A stretch of 64,000 nucleotides of DNA. Origin: DATFCK01 sp963728975. GTDB lineage: Bacteria > Verrucomicrobiota > Verrucomicrobiia > Chthoniobacterales > UBA10450. A program made the position numbers and the translations under genes. The stretch is taken from NCBI GenBank assembly GCA_963728975.1, contig CAVSMF010000002.1:496001-560000 (forward strand), given 5' to 3'. Below are positions 44,441 through 52,999 of this stretch, one piece after another. The notes beneath the pieces were generated by a model. That model had not been told where the DNA came from. It ran no database searches and saw only the letters and a program-made list of their open reading frames with translations. Position 1 is the first letter of the stretch, and each line of letters opens with the position of its first letter.

Positions 44441-45622
44441 TCAATCCCAGAGTTCCACCGGAACCATCGTTCCGCGCTTCAAGCTCGCCCCCGCCCCGAG
44501 CCGAAGCAGCGCATTCGATCTGCTCAAGCCAAATACCGCGTGCGACTCCTGACGGCCCACCGGCGCGAACTCGCCATTGATCAGCTCGCCCCGAATGTAA
44601 TGCGGCCGGTCCGCGTCCGCGGCCAGATCCTCTTTCAACCGGGCAGTCACCGTGCGAAGGCCCAATTCCCGTTCGCTTGCTCCCATCATTTTCAAAATCG
44701 CCGGCCGCACAAACTTCAAAAATGTCACAAAACCGGAGACCGGATTTCCAGGAAGACCGAAAACGGCGCATCGGCTCGACCGGCCGAAAAGAAACGGCTT
44801 CCCCGGCTTGATCGCCACCCGCCAGATATCGAGTTTCACACCGGCGGATTGCAGCGCCGGCTTGACCAGATCGTGGGCGCCGACCGAAACCCCGCCGGTA
44901 ATGATCAGCACCGATTGCTGCAACCCTCGTTCCACCGCAGCCTGCACCGCCGCGATGTCGTCGCGGCAGCGCTCCACCGAGCGGACAACCGCACCACAGC
45001 TTTCCAGTAATCCCTCCAGCAAAACCGAGTTGCTGTCGTAAATTTGACCCGGCCCAAGAGTGTCTCCTGGGGCTACCAGCTCGTCGCCCGTGGAGAGAAT
45101 CCCAGCGGTGGCTTCGCCTCCAATCTTCACTTCCGCGAAACCTTGCGAAGCCAAGGCTGCGGCCGTTACCACTCGTATCCGCTCGCCCGCGCTCACAATT
45201 TTTTGACCTTCACTGACATCGCATCCACGCCGGCGAATAAACTCACCCGGTTCGACCACGGTCTTAATGACAATCTCGCTTCCCTGAACCGTGACATCCT
45301 CTTGCATGACCACGGCATCGGTCCCCGCGGGTAGCGGCGCGCCCGTGAAAACCCGCACCGCGTCGCCGACCGATACCCGAAGGTTGCGGTCGAGACCAGC
45401 CGGTTGTTCGCCCACCACCCGTAGCCGCCGCCCCGCCGTGCAGGAGCTCGCCACCACAGCGTAACCGTCCATGGCAGAGTTATCGAAATTTGGTAATGGC
45501 GTCCGGGCAAAGTAATCCTGGGCGGCAAACTGATCGATTGCACACCGGAGAGAAACGGATCGCGCCGGGAGCAGCTCGATGCTGCCCAGGATCTGTGTTC
45601 GCGCTGCTTCCTCGCTGATCAT
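44441..45622 (-). CDS. moeA: Molybdopterin molybdenumtransferase
   Basis: MoeA inserts molybdate into adenylylated molybdopterin. The 393-residue protein has the four-domain MoeA pattern: LPNFDNSAMDGYAV near residue 45, VRVFTGAPLPAGTDAVVMQE near 92, GILSTGDELV near 180, the MPT-binding VLIITGGVSVGAHDLVKPAL near 240, and FGLPGNPVSGFVTFLKFVRP near 305, then the C-terminal beta-domain. A TTG at 45634 four codons upstream is a weaker start. No other molybdenum cofactor genes are in the window. Confidence 0.93.
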   Translation of the reverse strand: MISEEAARTQILGSIELLPARSVSLRCAIDQFAAQDYFARTPLPNFDNSAMDGYAVVASSCTAGRRLRVVGEQPAGLDRNLRVSVGDAVRVFTGAPLPAGTDAVVMQEDVTVQGSEIVIKTVVEPGEFIRRRGCDVSEGQKIVSAGERIRVVTAAALASQGFAEVKIGGEATAGILSTGDELVAPGDTLGPGQIYDSNSVLLEGLLESCGAVVRSVERCRDDIAAVQAAVERGLQQSVLIITGGVSVGAHDLVKPALQSAGVKLDIWRVAIKPGKPFLFGRSSRCAVFGLPGNPVSGFVTFLKFVRPAILKMMGASERELGLRTVTARLKEDLAADADRPHYIRGELINGEFAPVGRQESHAVFGLSRSNALLRLGAGASLKRGTMVPVELWD

Positions 45623-45685
45623 TCTAACCTGCAACGCCTCATCATATCCGCCGGATTGACCATGTGAAAAAGGCTAAAGTGAGCT

Positions 45686-45905
45686 TGGAGGGCGGAGCTC
45701 CCGCGACGCCGCAATTTAACCCTTCGACCGCGATTCACCTCCACATGTCCGGTAAAACCATTTCTATCCTTTGTCCTCTTCCTCCCGCACGAGTTTGACG
45801 ATCCCCTCATCCCTCTGATATTGGTCGGAACCGGCTTGGACTAGCGAGCAATTGGTGGCCCTCCACGCGGCGCAGCAATTGTAGGGCGTTTCTGTGAAAC
45901 GCCGG
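45686..45905. repeat. Gene-free stretch with two hairpin repeats
   Basis: The gap between moeA and tRNA-Ser holds TGGAGGGCGGAGCTCCCGCG (from 45686, the family inside folC) and TGTAGGGCGTTTCTGTGAAA with CGCC (45882-45905, the family at 848). The remaining sequence to 46065 shows no gene; a 99-codon frame on the minus strand spans both repeats and is rejected. Confidence 0.75.
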
Positions 45906-46065
45906 ACCCTCCTCGGGCGCACCAATTGTGGTCGGCCGTACTTAAACATCCTCTCGAGCACAAAAAGCGCGTGCAACGGGGGCTGAACGCGCCACGCTGA
46001 AGCGTGCCCTCCGCCTAACAGGTTGACGGCTTTCGTATCAATCCGATATTCTGGCCCGAGCAATT

Positions 46066-46153
46066 GGTGAGGTGGCTGAGTGGTCGAAAGCAGCGCTTTG
46101 CTAAAGCGCCGTACCTCAAAAGGGTACCGAGGGTTCGAATCCCTCCCTCACCG
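46066..46153 (+). tRNA. tRNA-Ser (anticodon GCU)
   Basis: An 88-nt class II tRNA. The acceptor arms GGTGAGG and CCTCACC pair over seven bases with discriminator G; the D arm follows, the anticodon stem GCGCT/AGCGC encloses the loop TTGCTAA with anticodon GCT at 34-36 (reads AGC and AGU), a long variable arm (GTACCTCAAAAGGGTAC) identifies serine, and the T arm is GAGGG-TTCGAAT-CCCTC. CCA is not encoded. No other tRNA gene was seen in the window. Confidence 0.96.
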
Positions 46154-46277
46154 CGGTTCGCAGGGCGCGAACTTTACGGCGGGAGTGTTGGAGCGCGAAG
46201 ACGCGAGTAACACTAGGGAAGCCGGCGACTCGGTTTTGGTGAAAACCGAGTTCAATTGTGCTTCACATCCCCCACGC

Positions 46278-46420
46278 ATTGAACGTTGGACGTTGAGCGT
46301 TGAACGTTGGGCGTTCGACGTTTGCTTCTCGAATCGCCCTCATCATTCTTCATTGAACGTTGAGCGTTGGGCGTTGGGCGTTGGGCGTTTGCTTCTCGGA
46401 TCTCCCTCACCGTTCTTCAT
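46278..46420. repeat. Tandem GTTGGGCG minisatellite, two ~72-bp units
   Basis: Two units, from about 46278 and 46351, each begin CATTGAACGTTG, run through variants of GAGCGTTGGGCG, and end TTTGCTTCTCG..CTC..TTCTT. Within each unit the 8-9-bp motif CGTTGGGCG or CGTTGAACG is iterated. A single short relative is at 47893-47915, and an antisense relative lies within metG (59750-59777). The rest of 46154-46688 shows no gene. Confidence 0.8.
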
Positions 46421-46688
46421 TCGACTGCCCTTGCCTCCAAAGCGAGGCGTGGAGGCGCTGTTCAAGGGGGAATCCCTTCGGTCCCAAAGCTTCACGAAAG
46501 GCAGTGAAAACTTTTACCCAATTTCGGGCGCAGCCCTTTGGAGTGCGGGGCGTCCTCGCACCGCTTTTTTGGAAGTCTCAGTCGGGCAACATTTCTTTAG
46601 CCCCTGGCGATTCAGAGCCTGCCCTGAGCCTTGGCCGAACGGGTGAATCGCCGCTACCTGTTTTGTGCAGTATGAAATCTTTCCCGGC

Positions 46689-47099
46689 TCAGCCGTCAGC
46701 GAGCAATTGCTTCACACACTTGATCAGACCCTGGACCGGAAAAGGTTTAACCAGATACTTGACGTGATGCGAGGTAAGAAACATCGCCAGCCTGGGGTCG
46801 GCCGCGAACCCGGTCACAAAGATAAAGCGATCGGCAAGAATCGGGCGAATTTGTTTTGCTTTAAGATAAAACTCGTCTCCCCGTAAACGCGGCATCATCA
46901 AATCGCAGATGATCGCGTCGTATTCGTTAACCTTGACCTTGAGCAAGGCTTCTTCCCCATCGAAAGCGACATCCACCAGAAAATTCTCGTCGGCCAATAT
47001 CCATTGCAAAGCCGAGGCCAGCTGCTTGTCGTCGTCGACCAAAAGGATCGCTTTGAGTTCCAGGGTATGGATCAGGTCGTCAGGGTCATCGGGTTGCAT
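46689..47099 (-). CDS. Single-domain response regulator (CheY-like receiver)
   Basis: A 136-residue receiver without an output domain. Acidic pocket in AILLVDDDKQ near residue 18, phosphoacceptor Asp in DAIICDLMMPRLRGD near 61, Thr in FIFVTGFA near 90, and Lys in HVKYLVKPFPVQG near 112. Without an effector domain it would act by protein contact, as in chemotaxis or phosphorelays. No histidine kinase is adjacent. A longer frame to 47201 adds a non-conserved leader; Met47099 fits the family. Confidence 0.85.
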   Translation of the reverse strand: MQPDDPDDLIHTLELKAILLVDDDKQLASALQWILADENFLVDVAFDGEEALLKVKVNEYDAIICDLMMPRLRGDEFYLKAKQIRPILADRFIFVTGFAADPRLAMFLTSHHVKYLVKPFPVQGLIKCVKQLLADG

Positions 47100-47250
47100 G
47101 CGCGACTTCACCGCGTTGGGATTTAGCAAAACCTGCGCCGCCTGGGGGGAGAAAAGCGGCCAACCGGCCGCAGGTCTTGGCCCGGCTTCCGTGTCGGCCA
47201 AGGCTTCGACGTGACAAGTCGGCGCGGCAAGCAGGCCGGTTGCTAGAGGC

Positions 47251-47276
47251 GCGGGCTCGCGGAGCTCGCCCCTCCA
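47251..47276. repeat. GCTCGCGGAGCTCGCCCCTCCA repeat arm
   Basis: A single arm of the GGAGGG..GAGCTC palindrome family (see 39341), lying between the response regulator and the small lipoprotein gene. Confidence 0.55.
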
Positions 47277-47286
47277 TGCGCCCTGG

Positions 47287-47505
47287 TTACGGTTTTCGCG
47301 CCGGGTTGCCGTCCCGGTTCAGGAGATTGTCCTGAGCAGTCCAGAGGTTTTGCTTCGCCTCGTCGTGCTGCTCTTGTTGCTGGCGTTTCAGCGCGGCCAG
47401 CCGTTTGGTTTCCTGGGTTCCCCGGCCCGATGTTTCGGTGGTTTGGCAACCTGCCAGCAACAGTGTGACCGCCAGAATCGAACCAATAAAATGAGCGTAC
47501 TTCAT
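47287..47505 (-). CDS. Small putative lipoprotein, 72 aa
   Basis: A short exported protein with a type II signal peptide: MKYAHFIGSILAVTLLLAGC, with lipobox LAGC, then a 50-residue charged, Gln/Lys-rich helix (ETKRLAALKRQQQEQHDEAKQNLWTAQ) that could form a coiled coil. It would be anchored in the membrane facing the periplasm. No family is recognised. The regulator gene lies downstream on the same strand, about 190 bp away. Confidence 0.6.
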   Translation of the reverse strand: MKYAHFIGSILAVTLLLAGCQTTETSGRGTQETKRLAALKRQQQEQHDEAKQNLWTAQDNLLNRDGNPARKP

Positions 47506-47563
47506 AGATATTAAATACAGTTCGGGCGCTAATGTAGCGGCGGTTGTGCCAACCGCCGATCTG

Positions 47564-47838
47564 GGAGACTGTTGAAAAACTGCGGGGGGTCGCGCGTAGA
47601 GGCAGAAGGGCAGATGGCAAGGAGTCGAGCGAGGCGCATCCCCGCCGGGGGGCTGGAACGAGCGAGCGACGCCGCCAGCTGCCCTTCTGCCTCGCGCCGC
47701 AACGGTTGCGTTGATTTTGGCGTTCGCCGGCGTTGCTCGCTTGGCTCAGATCGCTGCGGATATCGGCACCGCGCTCGCGCCTTGGCCAACGCCAAAATCC
47801 ACGGCAACGCGGCCCGCCCCAGTTTTTCAACAGTCTCC
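47564..47838. mobile_element. MITE-like element, 275 bp, 19-bp terminal inverted repeats
   Basis: Perfect terminal inverted repeats, GGAGACTGTTGAAAAACTG at 47564-47582 and its complement at 47820-47838. Inside are two further inverted pairs: GAGGCAGAAGGGCAG (47599-47613) with CTGCCCTTCTGCCTC (47679-47693), and GATTTTGGCGTT with AACGCCAAAATC nearer the right end. There is no coding capacity. Non-autonomous transposon derivative is the simplest reading; the termini resemble an IS end, but no full-length relative is in the window and no clear target duplication is visible. Confidence 0.75.
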
Positions 47839-47933
47839 TTAAAACAGGTGCTTGGCACAAGCACCTCTACAATTTTCGGCGCTCCGCTCGAATATTGGAC
47901 GTGGAGCGTTGGACGCTTAAACTCTTCCATCCC

Positions 47934-49392
47934 GTGACCACTGAGCGCACCAGGATCCTAAATTTCATCGGCGGCCAATTTGTCGAGCCGGTTAGCGGAA
48001 ATTACCTCGACAACATCGAACCCGCTACGGGCAAGCCCTATTCGCAGGTTGCAGACAGCGATGCGCGCGATGTCGAAATGGCCGTGGCCGCCGCCGACAA
48101 GGCGTTTCCGGATTGGTCTAAAAAAACAGCAGCCGAGCGTTCGCGCATCTTGCTTCGAATCGCCGATTTAATCGAGCGCGACCTCGATAACCTGGCCCGG
48201 GCCGAATCGATCGACACCGGCAAACCGCTCTCCCTCGCCCGCAGCCTCGACATTCCCCGGGCCGCGAGCAATTTCCGTTTTTTTGCGACGGCGATTCTTC
48301 ACACGGAATCCGAGGCCCACATGACCGATGACGTCGCGTTCAATTACACGCTCCGGCAGCCGCGCGGCATCGCCGGGCTGATCTCGCCCTGGAATTTACC
48401 TCTTTACTTATTGAGCTGGAAAATCGCGCCCGCCATTGCCGTCGGCAACACCGCCATCGCCAAACCGAGCGAGCTGACCCCAATGACAGCTGGCCTGCTC
48501 TGCCAGATTGCGCAGGAAGCCGCTTTGCCTGAAGGCGTGTTGAACGTCGTGCATGGGACCGGTCCAAAGGTTGGCGGCGCCCTGACCGCTCACCCGAAGA
48601 TCAACACCATTTCGTTTACCGGCGGCACCGTTACCGGTCGAAAAGTCGCTGAAGCTTGCGCGCCTCTGTTCAAGAAAGTGTCGCTCGAACTTGGCGGCAA
48701 AAATCCGAACATCGTTTTCGCCGATGCCGATCTCGAGGCCGCGGTCGCGGGAAGTGTGCGATCGTCATTCGCCAACCAGGGCCAGGTCTGTCTCTGCGGT
48801 TCGCGCGTCTTTGTCGAACGCTCCGCCTACCAGGATTTTGTCAGCCGCTTCATTGAAAGGGCGGCAAAACTGCGCTTGGGCGATCCGCTGGAGCCGGCAA
48901 CCGATCAGGGGGCGATCGTGAGCAAGACGCAGCTGGACAAAGTGACAATTTTACGTCGATCTCGCCCAGAAAGAGGGCGGCAAAATCGCCCTCGGCGGCA
49001 AAGCGCCGGACGCGATTAACGATCGTTGCCGCGGCGGTTATTTCTTTCCGCCGACCATCATTACCGACTTACCGGTTTCCTGCCGGACGAACCGCGAGGA
49101 AATTTTTGGCCCGGTGGTTACGATCACGCCGTTCGACAAGGAAGAGGAAGTGATCGGATACGCTAACGACTGCGATTACGGTCTGGCCTCGAGTGTTTGG
49201 ACCCAAAATCTCAATCGCGCCCATCGGGTGGCTGAGCGGATTCATACCGGCACGGTCTGGGTCAATTGCTGGCTCGTGCGCGACCTGCGAGTCCCGTTTG
49301 GCGGAATGAAACAAAGCGGGGTGGGCCGGGAAGGCGGCGATGAAGCCCTGCGATTTTTCACGGAAGCAAAGAACGTTTGTATAGCGAAATGA
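47934..49392 (+). pseudogene. Aldehyde dehydrogenase, frameshifted (2-hydroxymuconic semialdehyde type)
   Basis: An NAD-dependent aldehyde dehydrogenase of about 485 residues split by one extra base. The first part runs to about 48950 and has the NAD motif GLISPWNLPLYLLSWKIAPA, the active-site VSLELGGKNPN near residue 250 and the catalytic Cys in NQGQVCLCGSRVFV near 286. After TTTT at 48949-48952 the frame shifts by one; dropping one T gives YVDLAQKEGGKIALGGK and continues to FGGMKQSGVGREGGDEALRFF at the end. The C-terminus is typical of 2-hydroxymuconate and 2-aminomuconate semialdehyde dehydrogenases in catabolism of aromatics or tryptophan. Start is GTG 47934. Whether the shift is real or a sequencing error is open. 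Confidence 0.85.
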
Positions 49393-49421
49393 GACGCACT
49401 GCGAAGGTTTTGACCGTCGAC

Positions 49422-49493
49422 CCTGAAGGCTTTCGGGGCGAGGAAGCGTTGCGCTTCTTCACCGAGCCCAAGAACGTATGCCTCGCCAAATGA
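49422..49493 (+). pseudogene. Duplicated 3' tail of an aldehyde dehydrogenase
   Basis: Immediately after the ALDH stop, one frame reads GFRGEEALRFFTEPKNVCLA-K-stop, nearly repeating the gene's own end GDEALRFFTEAKNVCIAK. DNA identity is moderate (for example CGATTTTTCACGG versus CGCTTCTTCACCG), so it is a diverged paralogue's tail rather than a recent tandem copy. It looks like a remnant of a second ALDH gene removed by recombination or deletion. Confidence 0.75.
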
Positions 49494-49537
49494 GTCTTGT
49501 TCGCCGGCTTGTGCCCGCGTTTCGGTAGCATGAAAAT

Positions 49538-49788
49538 GTGAAATACAAACTGAGCCACCACGCATTGGTTCGAGTTCAAGAACGAAATATTGAGTTCGCC
49601 TGGTTGGAACAGGCGATCACGCAGCCGGAAAAAGTAGAACGTGATCCGGACGACCCGGCGCTTGACATCGGCTGGCAGCCATAGCGGAACAAGACTATCG
49701 TGTGCTTCGAGTCGTATGCGATCCGCGGACAACTCCGCTAAAGATCGTGACTGTTCATTTTGATCGAAGCATGAAGGGAAAGGTATGA
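49538..49788 (+). pseudogene. DUF4258-like gene, frameshifted
   Basis: A small protein beginning at GTG 49538 (KYKLSHHALVRVQERNI..WLEQAITQPEKVERDPDDP) hits a TAG at 49682. Shifting the frame near 49668-49672 resumes the family C-terminus: AAIAEQDYRVLRVVCDPRTTPLKIVTVHFDRSMKGKV. So one base seems deleted (or two inserted). DUF4258 proteins are compact, RelE-like in layout, often beside DUF2283 genes. The restored stop overlaps the DUF2283 start (ATGA), keeping translational coupling in the ancestral pair. Confidence 0.72.
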
Positions 49789-50051
49789 AGCTGACGGTAG
49801 ACCCTGAAGCCGACGCGCTCTATCTGCGCCTTAACGAAGCGCAGATATTCGATTCAGAACAAGTGGCCCCTGGCGTAATTCTCGACTACGACGCGAAGGG
49901 AAACGTCGTGGGTGTGGAAATATTGAATCTTTCGAAGCGCGCCGAAAAAGCGGACTTGCAGCGTCTCCTTTTCGAGACCTTGGGAACCTCGGCGCCGGAG
50001 GAATTCCTCGTCCACGAAACGTCCCCTGGCTATGGAAAGGAAAAGCCTTGA
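49785..50051 (+). CDS. DUF2283 family protein
   Basis: An 88-residue protein beginning MKLTVDPEADALYLRLNEAQIFDSEQVAPGVILDYDAKGNVVGVEIL, the full DUF2283 pattern (a small beta-rich unit of unknown function). It is the downstream partner of DUF4258, in the order commonly seen for small two-gene modules suspected to be toxin-antitoxin-like. The C-terminal 20 residues (APEEFLVHETSPGYGKEKP) are an extension. Because the partner is frameshifted, this gene may now be an orphan. Confidence 0.82.
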   Translation: MKLTVDPEADALYLRLNEAQIFDSEQVAPGVILDYDAKGNVVGVEILNLSKRAEKADLQRLLFETLGTSAPEEFLVHETSPGYGKEKP

Positions 50052-50290
50052 TCGAGCTATCGAGCTTTTAAACGCGAACGAACAACTGCGGGTGAGATGG
50101 CGGGCAATTAGTTGTGGTAAACGAGGCAGCCGACAAAACTGACAATCCGCTCCGGAGATTTGACCGTGTTTGCCAACATGAAGACCAGTGCCGGCGGTGG
50201 CGGTGGCGGCCCAGGGTCCGAGACTTTGGATTTGCCTGCGCGTCCGGTTTGGCCTAGCAATGAAATCAGGCTTAGAGGAAAGGAAATCAC

Positions 50291-50890
50291 ATGGCTTTTG
50301 GTTTAATCTTTCTCGTTGTTGTCGTCTTAATTGGCGTCTTTCTGCTCCTGTTCGTGATCGGCGCTTACAATGCGCTGGTCACGTTGCGTAACCGCTACCG
50401 GAACGCTTACTCTCAAATCGATGTTCAACTCAAACGTCGTTACGATCTTATTCCCAATTTGGTCGAGACAGCCAAGGGTTATCTCCAACACGAACGCGGC
50501 ACCCTGGAAGCGGTAATCGCGGCCCGGAACGCCGCGGTCAGCGCCAACACCCGGGCCGCCCAAAACCCGGGAGAAGCTTCCGCCATGAAAGAGCTTTCTT
50601 CAGCGGAAACCGCTTTGTCCGGCGTGATGGGCCGATTGTTTGCCTTATCCGAGGCTTATCCAAATCTCAAAGCCAACACAACGATGCTGAGTTTGATGGA
50701 GGAGCTGACTTCGACCGAGAACAAAGTCTCTTTCGCCCGCCAGGCCTATAACGACGCGGTGATGACCTACAACACGCGGCGGGAGGTTTTCCCCACCAAC
50801 ATCATTGCGGGCACGTTCAACTTTGGCCCGGCCGAACTCTTCGTTGTCGAGAAGCCGGAAGAAAAGGAAGCGCCTAAGGTGGCATTCTAG
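50291..50890 (+). CDS. lemA: LemA family membrane protein
   Basis: A 199-residue protein with one N-terminal membrane helix (LIFLVVVVLIGVFLLLFVIGAYNALV) followed by the LemA helical bundle: LRNRYRNAYSQIDVQLKRRYDLIPNLVETAKGYLQHER is the family signature, with a C-terminal NTRREVFPTNIIA stretch. Function is poorly known; LemA is regularly coupled to M48 peptidases, as here, where HtpX-like gene follows after 24 bp. The 240 bp before it show no convincing gene. Confidence 0.93.
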   Translation: MAFGLIFLVVVVLIGVFLLLFVIGAYNALVTLRNRYRNAYSQIDVQLKRRYDLIPNLVETAKGYLQHERGTLEAVIAARNAAVSANTRAAQNPGEASAMKELSSAETALSGVMGRLFALSEAYPNLKANTTMLSLMEELTSTENKVSFARQAYNDAVMTYNTRREVFPTNIIAGTFNFGPAELFVVEKPEEKEAPKVAF

Positions 50891-50914
50891 GTCGTTTCGG
50901 AAGATCGAGCGCGG

Positions 50915-52840
50915 GTGGACTTCTTCGAGCGCCAGGAAAAGGCCCGCCATAATACCAAGGTCCTGGTATTTTATTTTTGCCTGGCCATTCTGTTTTTGAC
51001 TGTCGCCGCTTATTTGGCGGCCCTTCTGACCTTCACCGGAGTCGAGTTCAAGAGTTCCATGGGCGAGGCGCAGGTTTCCTTCTGGCAGCCGGAACTTTTT
51101 CTATGGAGCGCTTTCGGGACGCTAAGCGTGGTTTTCATCGGCAGTGTTTCAAAGACAATGCAGCTGGCCAGGGGCGGCAGCGCTGTCGCTGAGCTGTTGG
51201 ATGGCCGCTTGATCGATTCGAATACCCGGAAAGCGGACGAACGCAAGCTCCTGAACGTGGTGGAGGAAATGTCGATTGCTTCCGGTGTGCCGGTCCCGCA
51301 GGTCTACGTCATGGATAACGAGCCCGGCATCAATGCGTTCGCGGCCGGACATTCGCCGAGCGATGCCGCCATCAGCGTTACCCGTGGCGGCATGACCATT
51401 CTTTCGCGGGACGAGTTGCAGGGAGTCGTGGCTCATGAATTCAGCCACATTCTTAACGGCGATATGCGCCTCAATCTGCGTCTGATGGGACTGATTTTTG
51501 GCATTCTTTGCCTAACCGTCGTCGGTCGTATCCTGATCCGGACCAGGGGACGGCGCAATCCCCTGCCCTTGTTCGGCCTGGCTTTGATTATCATCGGGTG
51601 GGTTGGTGTTTTCTTTGGCCGCCTGATCCAGGCCGCCGTCAGCCGCCAGCGGGAATCGTTAGCCGACGCTTCAGGGGTCCAGTTTACCCGGAATCCCGCC
51701 GGATTAGCAGGTGCGCTGAAGAAAATCGGCGGACTTGCCTATGGCTCGCGAATCGAGTCGCCCCATGCCGAAGAAGCCAGCCACTTGTTTTTTGCCAATG
51801 GCCTGGCCGATGCATTCTTCGGTTTCGCCACGCATCCGCCGCTGATCGAACGCATTCGTGCTTTGGATCCCGGCTTCGATGGAAAATATCCGACTGTCAT
51901 GATCGCCCCGCCCGAGGCGACAGCACCGCCGGCCCAACCGACTCCAGCCATCCCGGAGCCCGGGGCGCAACCGGGATTCCTGGCCCCGACGACAATCGCG
52001 CAACCGGCAATCGTGGCGGACATCGGCCAGCCTCAGGCCCAGCATCTCAGTTACGCGACCGAATTCCACCAGGCGATGCCGGACTCGTTGCAGGCCGCCG
52101 CCCGCGATCCACTCGAGGCGAGCGCTTTGATTTTCGCGCTCCTCCTCGACAACGACCCGTCGGTCCGGCAAAAGCAAGTCAGCGATATTACCCGACTGGT
52201 TTCGGGCCCGGCCGGACAGGAAACCCTGCGACTGTGGCCGGAACTTCAAAGCCTGCCCGCCCAAGCAAAAATTCCGCTGGTTGATCTGGCCTTGCCTGCG
52301 CTCCGGCGATTATCGCCCCAGCAATTTGAGCAGTTTCGCGAGGCCCTAAAAAATCTGATGGCGAGCGACGAAAAAACGGACCTCTTCGAATACATGCTAC
52401 AAAAGATCGTGATACGCCACCTGGAAACATATTTTTCACCGGGGCGCAGGCAGATAACGCAATTCTACGATCTGCGCCCGCTTGTCCCCGATTGTGGCGT
52501 GCTGTTGTCGGCCACCGCGTATGCCGGCCAGGAAGATGCCACCAGCGCCCACGCCGCCTTCGCGGTGGGAGCCGGGCCCTTAGGCCAAATTGCCGGTCGC
52601 GAAATTCCATGGTTCCCGCCCGGTCAATGCGATCTGGCACATTTGGATATCGCCCTGGAACGTCTCAGTCAGGCCGTGCCCCAGATCAAAAAGAACGTGC
52701 TCAACGCCTGTGTCCAAACCGTTGCCGCCGATAATGTCATTCAGGAAACCGAAGCAGAGCTGGTCCGCGCCATTGCGGACGCGCTCGATTGTCCAGTGCC
52801 ACCTTTGGCGGGGCGGCCGATACCTGCATCTTTAACGTAA
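50915..52840 (+). CDS. M48 family zinc metallopeptidase, extended C-terminus
   Basis: A 641-residue membrane protease of the M48 (HtpX-like) family. Two N-terminal membrane helices, then the catalytic VVAHEFSHILNGDMRLN near residue 172 (two His and the Glu) and a second pair of helices (GLIFGILCLTVV, LFGLALIIIGWVGVFF) before SRQRESLADASGVQF near 245, which carries the third zinc-ligand Glu. Residues ~335-640 are a Pro-rich linker and a helical domain not found in HtpX. The start is a GTG at 50915, 24 bp after lemA; the two should form one operon. Confidence 0.9.
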   Translation: MDFFERQEKARHNTKVLVFYFCLAILFLTVAAYLAALLTFTGVEFKSSMGEAQVSFWQPELFLWSAFGTLSVVFIGSVSKTMQLARGGSAVAELLDGRLIDSNTRKADERKLLNVVEEMSIASGVPVPQVYVMDNEPGINAFAAGHSPSDAAISVTRGGMTILSRDELQGVVAHEFSHILNGDMRLNLRLMGLIFGILCLTVVGRILIRTRGRRNPLPLFGLALIIIGWVGVFFGRLIQAAVSRQRESLADASGVQFTRNPAGLAGALKKIGGLAYGSRIESPHAEEASHLFFANGLADAFFGFATHPPLIERIRALDPGFDGKYPTVMIAPPEATAPPAQPTPAIPEPGAQPGFLAPTTIAQPAIVADIGQPQAQHLSYATEFHQAMPDSLQAAARDPLEASALIFALLLDNDPSVRQKQVSDITRLVSGPAGQETLRLWPELQSLPAQAKIPLVDLALPALRRLSPQQFEQFREALKNLMASDEKTDLFEYMLQKIVIRHLETYFSPGRRQITQFYDLRPLVPDCGVLLSATAYAGQEDATSAHAAFAVGAGPLGQIAGREIPWFPPGQCDLAHLDIALERLSQAVPQIKKNVLNACVQTVAADNVIQETEAELVRAIADALDCPVPPLAGRPIPASLT

Positions 52841-52847
52841 GTTCTAT

Positions 52848-52880
52848 TGGTTCTCACACAACGGCCGCTATTTATATAAT
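52848..52880 (+). promoter_or_regulatory. Candidate sigma-70-like promoter for osmC gene
   Basis: An exact TATAAT at 52875-52880 in an otherwise GC-rich region, with a loose TTCTCA at about 52851 some 18 bases upstream. It would give a leader of about 110 bases to the OsmC gene at 53000. The -35 match is poor, so this is a suggestion only. Confidence 0.3.
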
Positions 52881-52999
52881 ATCAGTCCTGAACGGAGAAT
52901 GGCGCGATGCGTAGTGAAAATTCCGCGCCGCTAACCGGAATTCGCTCAACCTATTTTTGAAGTGTCGGCCGACCCAAACGGTCGCTATCCTCTTTACCC

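Noticed and set aside
45764..46063. A 99-codon minus-strand frame between moeA and tRNA-Ser
   Set aside because: It crosses a hairpin repeat and shows no protein character.
46080..46646. A 188-codon frame starting inside the tRNA-Ser gene
   Set aside because: It overlaps the tRNA and the tandem minisatellite, and reads repeated RWTLSVERWA-type residues.
47529..47937. Two overlapping frames of over 120 codons on opposite strands
   Set aside because: Both read the inverted-repeat MITE-like element.
50030..50140. A 36-codon frame (MERKSLDRAIELLNANEQLR..) overlapping the end of the DUF2283 gene
   Set aside because: Too short, no recognisable family; could be a gene remnant, but the evidence is insufficient.
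50108..50290. A 60-codon minus-strand frame with a Pro run upstream of lemA
   Set aside because: The Pro run is antisense to GGCGGTGGCGGTGGCGGC low-complexity DNA; no coding support.
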